Shown: positions 50,261 through 62,136 of the stretch, in pieces | Layout: every line of letters begins with the position of its first letter | How positions within the stretch are numbered: position 1 is the first letter of the stretch | Assembly (NCBI RefSeq): GCF_014805685.1 | Contig: NC_060892.1 | Coordinates: forward strand, 26,635,060 to 26,699,059 | DNA: 64,000 bases | From: Silurus meridionalis | Taxonomy: Eukaryota; Chordata; Actinopteri; Siluriformes; Siluridae | Reading direction: 5' to 3' | Notes under the pieces: model-generated | Databases searched by the model: none | The model's input: only the letters and a program-made list of their open reading frames with translations | What the model was told of the DNA's origin: nothing | Position numbers and translations under genes: made by a program

Positions 50261-51658
50261 CATTGAAAAGTACATTTGCCTTGCTGATGTTTGAGGAACC
50301 ACTTTTTGAACTGCAGATGTTTAACAAGTGGGAGAGAGGAAGTTCAGCACCTCTGGGTTGGTAACTCTCCGTCTCGCATGTCCTGTATCCTGCTCTCTAC
50401 TTTCCCCATGATGTAAAGACGGAGCGCTTGGCAATTCATGAGATTTGAGTGGGGAAAAGAAAGGATGTGTAGGAAGACTGATGTTCCCACACCTTCAGGA
50501 CATGTTGGGAAAACAAAAAGGAGTGACTGAGAAACAGATGGGGGCAGGAATGGGGGTCCAGAGGGGCATAAGGAAATGTTTTACTGTACACACACACTGT
50601 ACTGCACAACCCCATGTTAGAATCAATTTTCGGAATGTTCTGGGATCTGAATTGCAGGTTCACTAAAGCCAAACATGAGCACAGCATGTTACAAACTGTT
50701 ACATGGTTACAAAAATAGAAAATAAAACACACCTTCAGTTATAGAACACAATACGCCTCCGGGAGACGTAAAGCTGAGTCACGCTTGCGATTGTGTCTTT
50801 ATTAACAACGTGTTCTTCGCTGCAGCAAAGTCGTCATTGCTGTGTTCTGCAGATCTTCACGCTGAGCTGTTTGCCTCAAGGCGACACTAATTGCCCTGAT
50901 TGTGGCTGCCGACTGCGTTAAAGTGTGTATTTAAGTTCAGCAGAGCTGTAGGTGGAAGCAGGCAGCAGGTTATTCAGTCTTTCACACATGCAGGAAATCC
51001 CTCTGTCACGTTCTGAGCTGAAGCCCATAACAAGCTGATGCACTATATGTGCATACAATACAACACACAATGCCTCAGAGAGACTTCACCTCCACACTGG
51101 AGAACACTTTCCCACATGTTGTCTCCACCAGACCTTCGAAAGCTGGGAAGAAGATTTATTTCTGCTGAACCAGGAAGAACTGCTGACAGTGCTGGGAAAC
51201 CTCTAGAAGTTCCTCACCAGCGCTCCTGCTGCAGCAGCTGGAGAAGTGTGTGTGTGTGTGTTCTGGGCGTGTCTTCTCAAGGCATGTACAGTCTAAGTTA
51301 AGCACTTCTTGTTCACACAGTATAAAAATAAATAAAAGATCCTCTGCTGTAGAATTGAAACACAGCCGTAGCAGAAAGGCCCAATTCACACGTCAGAACT
51401 CATAGAACTCACTGATGTGCATGTGCATTAAGGAAACCATGAGTGTTTTCTTTGGTTTCTCAGCGTCACTTCACACAGAGCATGTTCAACACACTCAGTG
51501 TTCACTACAACAATGGCCTGGATTCAGAGCATAGTGCAGCGAGCGCACGTCTGTTGATCTTGGATCACGTTTCTGTAAAAACGGTTCAAATCGGATTGCA
51601 AACTGATCAATCAACAATAAACTGCCCTTTTCAGGGGCACGGTTACTGTTTAGATCTA

Positions 51659-51660
<2 letters not shown>
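50261..51660. other. 1.4 kb of non-coding DNA
   Basis: No recognisable gene; a small (GT)n at 51246-51260. Confidence 0.4.

Positions 51661-51744
<84 letters not shown>
51661..51744. repeat. (GT)42 microsatellite
   Basis: 84 pure bases. It is the last GT/AC tract before a 7.4-kb interval without one. Confidence 0.97.
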
Positions 51745-51745
<1 letters not shown>

Positions 51746-54013
51746 GTAATTGTTAGCGTTATTAATATCTGCCATTAACAGCTCTGTATTTAGAGACTCC
51801 TGTCACTCATTCTGTCCTCATTAAACAATAGAGGATATTGGGTGTGTTTGGGTGTGTGTTCGTCCTGCAGAACATTCAGACATCAGCAGCATGAAACAGT
51901 CTGAAATTATACGGTATGATGTGCACTTTCATGTGTCTCCGTTATTCACTCAGTATAAGAACAACAGATGATTTGAATCTACTGAAGCCACGGAGAAGAT
52001 TTCATCCCAAAGTAAAGAGAAACCTGGAGTGAAAAGTGTGACCCTGACCTGAGAGAGTTGATGCTGGAGGGGAGGAGCAGACCACTGCAGAACTGCCCCC
52101 TGTGGTGGGAGGATCTCAAAATAACATGCAGAAAAAAAGCCCAACTGGAGCTGAACTACTTGCAACTACAACATGGACGTGGATAAATGCAGAAACCACG
52201 TGTCCAGGCGTAATTGAATCAAACTTAAAGAAAACATGAGACAAAATGAAACTTACACAGAGCCGCTTTATATGGAAACACCTCTGCTTTAAAGCCCCCT
52301 GCCCCCCTGCCCCCCTGCCCTCCTGCCCTTCTGCCCCCCTGCCCTTCAGTAGTCCTGACCTGCTGATTAACGCACCCCGTAGCTGCTGTTAGACCGCGGT
52401 TAGGTTTCTGATCGATACGATGCAGTAATGAAAGTAAAGTGCAGTGTGACGGGGAATTACTGTGACTCCTGACACAAAGTCAGCAGTTTTATTTACAGCA
52501 TCAGTAAAAAGGCAAACCCCTGCTGATTATTCTTCACAGAAGAGATCAGCTGATAGAAGAGTGATGTAGTTTTATCAGTATTGAGGCAGATGATGTAATT
52601 AACTCTCTACTAAACTCCATGTTTATAGTTAAAACAGTTCTTCTGCAGCCCTGAGGGGAGAGCAGTTCCAGGATCTGTGTCTAAATAAGTGAATGCAAAT
52701 ACACTGATGTGTAATGAGTGTGTAAGTGAGTCAGATGTGGGTGGGGGGCCAGGGGGGGAGGGGGGTAGGTGTAAGGGCAGTTAAACAGAGGTCTCAAAGA
52801 GGTCAAACCCTTATCCTGTCTCCCCCTCTCTTTCACACTAATGGTATTCTCATACATTGTCACCTGTCTGAGGCTCTGAAGCTTCATGTTTAAAATCCTT
52901 TACTGCACATGGAGACACTCCAGAGCCACATACAAAGGAGAAAAACATCTTATTTTGGAGCCAGCATACTGCTGAGTGTGACGGGGGAATGCCCCACTAC
53001 TATCATTTGCTGCAGAAAGTTTTTACTACGCTGCAGTTACGCTATGACTCAAAAGACCTTCTTAGACGTGCAGAAGCTGTTTACAGGTGGATTATTACTC
53101 ATAGTGTTACTAGCAAACATTTAGTCATAGCAGGTCTGGAGAATTATTTCACTGCATGCAAATGTTAGTATCTGAATGTCAGTGCAGATATTTGTAAGTT
53201 AATCAGGAGCAGCAGGAGATGATCTGCACAGGTCTACAGTACCCTGATGTTCAGTACGAGATGTATTGCTGTAAGGTTTGTTTTTCTATGTAAAGCACAG
53301 AGCTGTTAAAGTCGACCTGACAGCTGTATTATACAGTGTGACCAAGTTTCCTCTACAGGACCGGAAATACGGCTGATATATTTGTAGTGATACGCAGTGA
53401 AACGCGAGTCCTCAGGCGTGTCTTCTCCAGTGTGCAGGAGGTGAAGAACTGAATGTGTGTTCCTGGAGGGACTCCGCCTGATCCGCTCAGATTTTTCAGC
53501 TGACTGTACACCTGCCCTTTCAACATCAGAGCTCCATAACTACTAAAGCGGTGCTTAGTAACTGTCATAATAGAGGATGGTTCCTGCCCACACTCTAGAT
53601 AAATATGTAGACATTTCTGTTCTGTAAGCAGTGCATACCCTGTACATCTGATTCATCAATCCTGCTTGCAGGATAATATGTGTGGGTGTGTGATGGAACG
53701 CCTCGACACACAACGCAAACCTCAGGTTTCAAACCACACCTGAATACTTTTAGTCTTTACTGATACTTCTGTGCATACACCTGGATTCCAAGAGGGCATA
53801 GAATAATCATAGCCTTTTTGAGCAGCTATCAGTGAGGTGATGTGCTCCATGGTGCCTCTCCTGTGTCATTTATTCTGGTGTTGGAGATTTTCTTAAGCGC
53901 TTTTATCTACTTGCCTTTGGGGGAATTATTTGGTGTGAGCATGTAAAGTAATTGATTGTGTGTTAAGTGAAAAGTCTTTGGAGATCTCCGGGTCTCCAGT
54001 AATGATTCATTTG

Positions 54014-54017
<4 letters not shown>
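51745..54017. other. 2.3 kb of non-coding DNA with a C-rich octamer repeat
   Basis: Six to seven copies of CCCCCCTG at 52294-52347, and a G-rich run at about 52736-52770. Otherwise unique sequence without a supported gene. Confidence 0.45.
52294..52347. repeat. 8-bp C-rich tandem repeat
   Basis: Octamer CCCCCCTG with some T substitutions; the complementary strand is G-rich. Confidence 0.9.

Positions 54018-54044
<27 letters not shown>
54018..54044. repeat. Poly(A) run of 27
   Basis: Homopolymer. No retrotransposed body is recognised upstream of it. Confidence 0.95.
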
Positions 54045-54046
<2 letters not shown>

Positions 54047-55186
54047 TTTGGTTTATGAACCCGTCCAAACCTCTGACAATTCTGCAGTGAATCATGGATT
54101 ACTCACACTTCTTTGAAGGCTTTCATGTTATTATCTTAGCAGATGTTTGCAATTGATGATCAGTTCATTTCTTCCGTCTCTTCGAAGTAAATGCTAAGAG
54201 ATGAAAAGAGAAATCATTTCGGAAAACAAACACTCTTGTTTTTGGACACTTCCTTGCTTCTGAAGAATAAAGTTTCTTCTAAATACTGCAAATTCAAGAA
54301 GCTGGAAATGTATTGACTCAGATGTTGTCCTTTGAGAGACGAGAGATGAGATCTGGGGCCTTCAAAGTTTGCAAATGATTCACTGCTTTATTTTTTTTGA
54401 AAAGCTTTGAAATAGGATAATTGTGGGTCAGAATTAGTGTGTGTTTGGGTGTTCACTTGCATCACGATGTGTCACACCAGACGTGCACTTCAGCTATTCT
54501 CAGTAACAGCGTTCACTTTAGCTTCATTGCTCTGATGGAAAGACCTATAATTAAACACATGAGTCAGCTGGGAATTGCACAAAACGTCTGTGGAAGTGGA
54601 AGAGACATGAACCTGTCACGATGTTGATCAGTGTGATTCAGCTCTCTCATCGTCTCTCCTCGTGCTCGGGTCTCCAGCTGCTTCATAGAAGCATGTTTAT
54701 GTGTATATATATTCATGGCAACTGTGAAATTGTTAAACGTCTGTGTGAGTATGCTGCAAATGTACTTTCCCTACGGGGATAAATAAATAAATCACACATT
54801 AAACCTGATAAGTGAAATGCTGAACACTCAGGATTAATGCTCTTAAATAGACCTGGGGTTGCCAGGTATTTTTGCATGGGGACTTTTACTTGAGCACTGA
54901 GTGTTTTTGGCCTGACAGGAAATTTAGGGAGAACCCTGAACCCAGACACTGATCTGTTGGAGAAAGGAATGTCACATTGTCCCGAAGACGTGAGCAATGT
55001 GTCTGAGATGGTGGGACAGGAGGAACAGCAGACAGCCAGCATTTGTGTAAAACACAGATTTCTTTTTAGTAAGAAGGTCTGAGTTGTGTTTACACTCAGT
55101 AGAAAGTCTTTCCCCTCTTGGCTGTCTTACCACATGTCTGGGTTTTTCCCTCTGAGTCAATGCTGACTGATGGAGTTTCTCACTTT
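54045..55186. other. Non-coding DNA, nothing recognised
   Basis: Unique AT-rich sequence. Confidence 0.4.
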
Positions 55187-55189
55187 CTG

Positions 55190-55229
<40 letters not shown>

Positions 55230-55285
55230 TCTCATGGTGCAGAAACCGACTAAAGTCCGGGTGTGTCTGACCCACACCTACCCCT

Positions 55286-55327
<42 letters not shown>

Positions 55328-55330
55328 TTC
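55187..55330. repeat. Two (CT)n tracts
   Basis: Pyrimidine runs at 55187-55220 and 55290-55330, about 70 bases apart. Confidence 0.95.
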
Positions 55331-56429
55331 TCTTTGCAGACACAGACAGACCAGGGTGTGCAGCAGAAACTGAGACAGTTGCAGCCCTGAGTCTCAGACT
55401 GCGAGAGAGCAGAGAGACAGAGCGAGACACACAGCAGACAGGACAAAACTCCAGGGCGGTGCTTCAAGCCATCTGGCCAGAGTTATGCAAACGTATGCAA
55501 ATCCATGCAAATATTTAGCAAATCCTGTCTTTGTGCAGCAGTTTTCTGTAAGTGGGCTGTAAGTGAGTTATTTCTGCCAAATGAGTCAAAAGGTTTAGAA
55601 AGATTATGATCAATTCACTTTTTTTTCTTCTTCTTTTCTCTCACCGTTGCAGCAGTTTTTATTGCGTCTCACTGGTGCATTCGCCACACCTGAACTCTCT
55701 CTTACTATTCGTCACTGTCCCTTCTACATCCTGTGTGTCTCCACAAACACACCCAGGACTTTAACTGTCTTCACCTGATGCCTCAGTGCACGTCTCTGCA
55801 TTCACATGATTTACATTCACTCATTATCATATGGTTCAATGTGTGCACAATTCAGTATGTGGTCTCAGGGTTATGTTTAATGTAATACTGTTACCGTGAT
55901 GAAATCCACAACCTTCATTACACCTGATTATCTGTTAATACCCAAATCTTTTAATTATCATGTCTACCTGGAATTTAAAACCTCTTTAACTCAGTAACAA
56001 GTCTGTGGTGGAATGCTGACTCTCGTAAATAATCAAAATATTATCGTACACTTATAAATAACATGTGATGGTGTGATTATGTACACGAAATGAATATCTG
56101 CATTGAAAATGCCTGCAGTCTTTTTCTACATTGATTTTCAGAGTTAAAGGTTCACTGCCTCCTAATAGTTTGGCAAGAACGGAACGTGTTTAGTGTATCA
56201 GCGTCAGACAAGAGGAAAAAAACCCCTGCTTGTGATTCAGCTGGGAATGTTTTGTCCCTGATTTTAATCTTCTGTTAGATTTATAGTATTTGATTATTTT
56301 CAGGAGATAATCATCTTCAAAATGTTCTTGCTGAATCTGAACCTCATTTACACTTAAAAAAAAATGGCAACCAGGAAAATACAAGAACCATCAATCAAAA
56401 AGGGGTGGGGTAGGATTGGGGGGGGGGAT
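55331..56429. other. Non-coding DNA, nothing recognised
   Basis: Unique AT-rich sequence ending in a short G-rich run (56402-56428). Confidence 0.4.
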
Positions 56430-57170
56430 GGGAATGTAGGGGTGTGTATAGGTTCACATGCAGGGGTGTGTAGGGGTGTATATGGGTGCACATGCAGGGG
56501 TGTGTAGGGGTGTATATGGGTGCACATGCAGGGGTGTGTATGGGTGTATATGGGTGCACATGCAGGGGTGTGTAGGGGTGTATATGGGTGCACATGCAGG
56601 GGTGTGTAGGGGTGTGTATAGGTTCACATGCAGGGGTGTGTAGGGGTGTATATGGGTGTATATGGGCACATGCAGGGTGTGTATGGGTGTATATGGGTGC
56701 ACATGCAGGGTGTGTAGGGGTGTATATGGGTGCACATGCAGGGGTGTGTAGGGGTGTATATGGGTGCACATGCAGGGGTGTGTAGGGGTGTGTATGGGTG
56801 TATATGGGTGCACATGCAGGGGTGTGTATGGGTGTATATGGGCACATGCAGGGTGTGTAGGGGTGTGTATGGGTGTTTATGGGTGCACATGCAGGGGTGT
56901 GTAGGTGTGTATGGTGTATATGGGCACATGCAGGGTGTGTATGGTGTATATGGGTGTATATGGGTGCACATGCAGGGGTGTGTAGGGGTGTGTATGGGTG
57001 TATATGGGTGCACATGCAGGGGTGTGTATGGGTGTATATGGGTGCACATGCAGGGGTGTGTAGGGGTGTGTATGGGTGTATATGGGTGCACATGCAGGGG
57101 TGTGTAGGGGTGTGTATGGGTGTATATGGGTGCACATGCAGGGGTGTGTAGGGGTGTATATGGGTTTTTG
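56430..57170. repeat. 740-bp minisatellite of 34- and 44-bp units built from a decamer
   Basis: Units start TGCACATGCA, continue with one or two copies of GGGGTGTGTA, and end in GGGTGTATATGGG-like sequence. They total 34 bp or, with one more decamer, 44 bp. Shortened variants carry GGGCACATGCAGGGTG. Stop codons are absent on the minus strand, which opens a spurious 246-codon frame of His, Pro, Thr, Tyr and Cys (56395-57135) and overlapping frames on both strands; these are not called as genes. Confidence 0.97.
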
Positions 57171-57642
57171 CTATAATCCTGTGAAGCTCAGCTCAGCTCT
57201 GTGTCTGTAGCCTTGTTCCAGTCTGAGATAAAACACTGATCATTTATCAGCCAGACGGAGTTGGTTTATGTCTTTGATGTCACACATGATCGTTTTGTCT
57301 GCAGTGATCCATTATAGATCCAACAGGTCAAACGCAAAAAACAATAATTACACATTCTGGAAATTTACAAAAGCATCAATAGATTTCTTCATCTACAAAG
57401 CATTTGCTTAAAGACAGAAAGCCCCGTACGTTTCTTTTCCTTTCAGCCTTTTGTGCTGAAAAAAGCTAATCTTTTGCCTGAGTAGGAATGAAAGACTACA
57501 TTATGGTTCTAAACTACACAATAGACTGAAAGTAGTAAAAACCACGGGGCAACCTGTGTTTGAAGTGCACTAACTGCCTCCATGCTCATGTCAGGACACG
57601 TTTACTGGCCATGAGATACAGAAGAACCTCTACAAGCAGCAG
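57171..57642. other. Non-coding DNA, nothing recognised
   Basis: Unique spacer between the minisatellite and the purine tract. Confidence 0.4.
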
Positions 57643-57668
57643 CAGTGAGAGAGAGAGAGACTGAGTGA

Positions 57669-57699
<31 letters not shown>

Positions 57700-58178
57700 T
57701 GAGTGAGAGAGAGAGAGAGGAGTGAGAGAGAGAGAGTGAGAGAGAGAGTGTGTGAGAGGGAGAGAGAGAGTGAGAGGGAGTGAGAGAGGGAGTGAGAGAG
57801 TGAAAGTGAATAAGAGAGAGAGTGAGTGAGAGAGCGAGAGAGAGAGAGAGAGAGTGAATAAGAGAGAGTGAGTGAGAGAGAGAGTGAGAGTGAGTAAAAG
57901 AGTGAGTGAGAGAGAGAGAGCGTGAGAGAGTGAATAAGAGAGAGGGAGTGAGAGTGAATAAGAGAGGGAGTGAGTGAGGTGAGAGAGTGAGTAAGAGAGT
58001 GAGTGAGAGAGAGAGTGAGAGAGAGAGTGAGAGAGTGAATAAGAGAGGGAGTGAGAGTGAATAAGAGAGAGAGAGTGAGAGAGAGAGTGAGTAAGAGAGT
58101 GAGTGAGAGAGAGAGAGAGAGAGAGTGAGAGTAAATAAGAGAGAGTGAGTGAGAGAGAGAGAGTGAGAGAGTGAGTAA

Positions 58179-58222
<44 letters not shown>
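57643..58222. repeat. 580-bp purine-rich (GA)n/GTGA/ATAA tract
   Basis: Almost pure purine on the + strand, broken only by single T in GAGTGAG and GAATAAGAG blocks. Mixtures of GTGAGTGAGAGA, GTGAATAAGAGA and GTGAGTAAGAGA recur, so it has grown by duplication of mixed blocks as well as simple slippage. It ends in pure (GA)n. Confidence 0.95.
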
Positions 58223-58227
<5 letters not shown>

Positions 58228-58362
58228 AATATCAGTTTGTCCTGCTGTTAAAAGCAGCAGGTGTGTTTGTAGTGTGATGATGGTAGATGACAGTAAGTGG
58301 CTGCATTCATAAAACAGAAGCCTTTTAACTGCCCCTTGACCTTACATCTGCCCGGGGCCAAA

Positions 58363-58367
<5 letters not shown>

Positions 58368-58404
<37 letters not shown>

Positions 58405-58424
58405 ATGTCTCTCTCTCTCTCTAA
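58368..58424. repeat. (CT)n microsatellite
   Basis: Pyrimidine tract 150 bases after the purine tract, so complementary to it. Confidence 0.95.
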
Positions 58425-59182
58425 ATGTAATTACAGATACTCTTACTGGTCTTTAAAGGAAAGAAGAGTATAAATTAATTTGAATGTAATATTTGTTTAT
58501 GGATCGTCTTGCAGGATTTAAAGCGTAAACATTCTCTTCACTTCTGCTTTATTAAAAATGTAATTTTTAAAGAAAGGGCATCAGTCTCTCTTTTTTTTAC
58601 TTTCACTGATTGCATTCTCGTCTGAAAACACTTTTTCTGTATTCTCATTCATGTGTAAATGTAGTGAGGTCTGTAGAAATACACACCCAGGTTACATCAG
58701 CATCATGCAGTGCTTATCAAGACCTTTAACAGCCTTCTCCAGAATGAGGCCATTATTCATCTGAAGTGCTGAAGAATTTATTTCATATTCTGCGTAAATC
58801 GAGAGGTTGAAGATGGAATGTGTGAATGGAACATCAGGATTTTTTGAGTGTTTTTGCTCTGAAAGCTCTGACATTTCACTCAAACCAGAGTTTGACCAAA
58901 TATATATTTTGATATGGATAATGACAGAGTCACTCTTATTCTTACTGAAACAGTTTTACATATCAATGCACACTTTATTTAGAAACATCTCTCCTTCTTT
59001 TGTTTGGAGTAGAGTTGGTCTGGTTTCTCTCTGATTAAGAGTGATGAGAAGACCTTTATGGTCCTGGTCTTGGAGCTGAAAGCATTTCAGAAGTACCTCT
59101 GGCTCTGTTGTGTTTGTTTCCCCTTTCCACCATTGTGAGATTTTAGCTGAATACATACATGATATGAATGATGGGCTAAACG

Positions 59183-59225
<43 letters not shown>

Positions 59226-59985
59226 TATGATGAGATTTGTGAAGAAGCCTCCTCTCTGTCCAGACATTTATTTCAGCCTCTGGAGTCACACGTATTGTTC
59301 ATGTTTGTTGGTGTGTATATGTATGTGTTTGTGAGTGTGTGTATGTTTGTGTATGTTTATGTGTCTATCTGTAAATACACAAATGATCACTCTATCCAGT
59401 GGCTCGTGGCTCTGCCCCGTCTTGGCTCTTTTTACTCCCACACCCTTTCCTTTCTCTTCCCCTCATATTTTAATGCCATACAGACAGAACAGGAATATTT
59501 TGGTCAAGTCTCTGGAAAGCTGCTAAATGCGTCTTTAGCGCGGCTTCTTCTCTCCAAAACGTCACATGTTTGGTCAAAACGACAGTTTGTGGTCACTGCC
59601 ATGTGTTGCCTTTCCAGAGCCATACACCCCCTTTTTCTCTTTGTTGGCAGAAACTGTGGACAGAATGATGAGAAAAGGAGTGTGTTTAACAGGAGGAGGG
59701 CAGTAGCGTGGGTGAGACTGTATTTGAGGGATACTGGGGTGAGTCAGCCGTGTGGTGGGGTTCAGGGGGTGATTTAGCTCAGGCTTTGTGATGGTAATAA
59801 TGGCACATGCATGCTAGCCTGGCGGAAACACACAGGAGCTGCAGTGTGACGTCAAAGAAACTCCAAGTGTGATTACATGTTTGGAAATGAGATTTTTTTA
59901 CTGCATATAGTGTTGTGTTTTGTCCAAATTCTCCCTGCAGAGGTTTTAATTAAACCACACATGCATTATTATTTTGAACTGAGGA
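58425..59985. other. Non-coding DNA with one short (GT)n
   Basis: GT run at about 59180-59226, opening into a 197-codon + frame (59184-59777). Beyond the repeat the frame has no recognisable domain; not called as a gene. Confidence 0.4.
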
Positions 59986-62136
59986 ACACACTGTATTTAC
60001 AATATTACACTGTATTACAGTAAAACACTGTATTTACAACATTACACTGTGTTACAGTAAAACACTGTATAACACTTAAACACTGTATTACAGTAAAACA
60101 CTGTATTTACAATATTACACTGTATTACACTAAAACACTGTATTTACAAAATTACACTGTATTACACTAAAACACTGTATAACACTAAAACACTGTATTA
60201 CAGTAAAACACTGTATTTACAATATTACACTGTATTACACTAAAACACTGCATAACACAAACACTGTATTACACTAAAACACTGTATTACACTGAAACAC
60301 TGTATTTACAATATTACACGGTATTACACTAAAACACTGTATTTACAATATTACACTGTATTACACTAAAACACTGTATTTACAATATTACACCGTATTA
60401 CAGTAAAACACTGTATTTACAATATTACACTGTATTACACTAAAACACTGTATTTACAATATTACACCAGACACAGTAAAACACTGTATTTACAACATTA
60501 CACTGTATTACACTAAAACACTGTATCTACAAAATTACACTGTATTACACTAAAACACTGTATAACACTAAAACACTGTATTTACAATATTACACTGCAT
60601 TACAGTAAAACACTGTATTTACAATATTACACTGTATTACAGTAAAACACTGTATTTACAATATTACATTGTATTACACTAAAACACTGTATTTACAATA
60701 TTACACCGTATTACAGTAAAACACTGTATTTACAGTATTACACTGTATTACACTAAAACACTGTATCTACAAAATTACACTGTATTACACTAAAACACTG
60801 TATAAAACTTAAACACTGTTTTACACTAAAACACTGTATTTACAATATTACACTGTATTACACTAAAACACTGTATTTACAATATTACACAGTATTACAG
60901 TAAAACACTGTATTTACAATATTACACTGTATTACACTAAAACACTATCTACAAAATGACACTGTATTACAGTAAAACACTGTATTTACAATATTACACT
61001 GTATTACAGTAAAACACTGTATTTACAATATTACACAGTATTACAGTAAAACTGTATTTACAATATTACACTGTATTACACCAAAACACTGTATCTACAA
61101 AATTACACTGTATTACACTAAAACACTGTAGTACACTAAAACACTATCTACAAAATGACACTGTATTACAATATTACACTATTACACTGTATTACAGTAA
61201 AACACTGTATTACAGTAAAACACTGTATTACAGTATTACACTGTATTTACAATATTACACTGTATTACACTAAAACACTGTATTTACAATATTACACTGT
61301 ATCACACTAAAACACTGTATTACAGTATTACACTGTATTACACTAAAACACTGTATTACAATATTACACTGTATTACACTAAAACACTGTATAAAACTTA
61401 AACACTGTTTTACACTAAAACACTGTATTTACAATATTACACTGTATTACACTAAAACACTGTATTTACAAAATTACACAGTATTACAGTAAAACACTGT
61501 ATTTACAATATTACACTGTATTACACTAAAACACTATCTACAAAATGACACTGTATTACAGTAAAACACTGTATTTACAATATTACACTGTATTACAGTA
61601 AAACACTGTATTTACAATATTACACTATTACACTGTATTACAGTAAAACACTGTATTTACAATATTACACTGTATTACACCAAAACACTGTATCTACAAA
61701 ATTACACTGTATTACACGAAAACACTGTAGTACACTAAAACACTGTAATTACAATATTACACCGTATTACACTAAAACACTGTATTACACTAAAACACTG
61801 TATTTACAAAATTACACTGTATTACACTAAAACACTGTATAACACTAAAACACTGTATTTACAATATTACACTGTATCACACTAAAACACTGTATTTACA
61901 TTACACCGTATTACAGTAAAACACTGTATTTACAAAATTACACTGTATTACACTAAAACACTGTATAACACTAAAACACTGTATTACACTAAAACACTGT
62001 ATTTACAATATTACACTGTATTACACTAAAACACTATCTACAAAATTACACTGTATTACAGTAAAACACTGTATTTACAATATTCACTGTATTACACTAA
62101 AACACTGTATTACAGTAAAACACTGTATTTACAATA
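59986..62136. repeat. 2.15-kb tandem array (satellite-like)
   Basis: Roughly 58 monomer lengths of a 37-bp consensus that joins AAACACTGTATTTACAATAT and TACACTGTATTACACTA, mixed with 18-bp half-units such as AAACACTGTATAACACTA and AAACACTGTATTACAGTA. The 37-mer is itself an 18+19 duplication. A block of about 345 bp is repeated within the array. Very AT-rich, no coding potential. Confidence 0.98.

Noticed and set aside
54018..54044. Poly(A) run as the tail of a processed pseudogene
   Set aside because: No coding-like body or target duplication recognised around it.
56430..57170. CRISPR-like or silk-like repeat gene
   Set aside because: Units of 34 and 44 bp are contiguous, not multiples of three, and rotate the reading frame.
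59184..59777. 197-codon + frame
   Set aside because: The first third is (GT)n translation and the rest has no recognisable domain.
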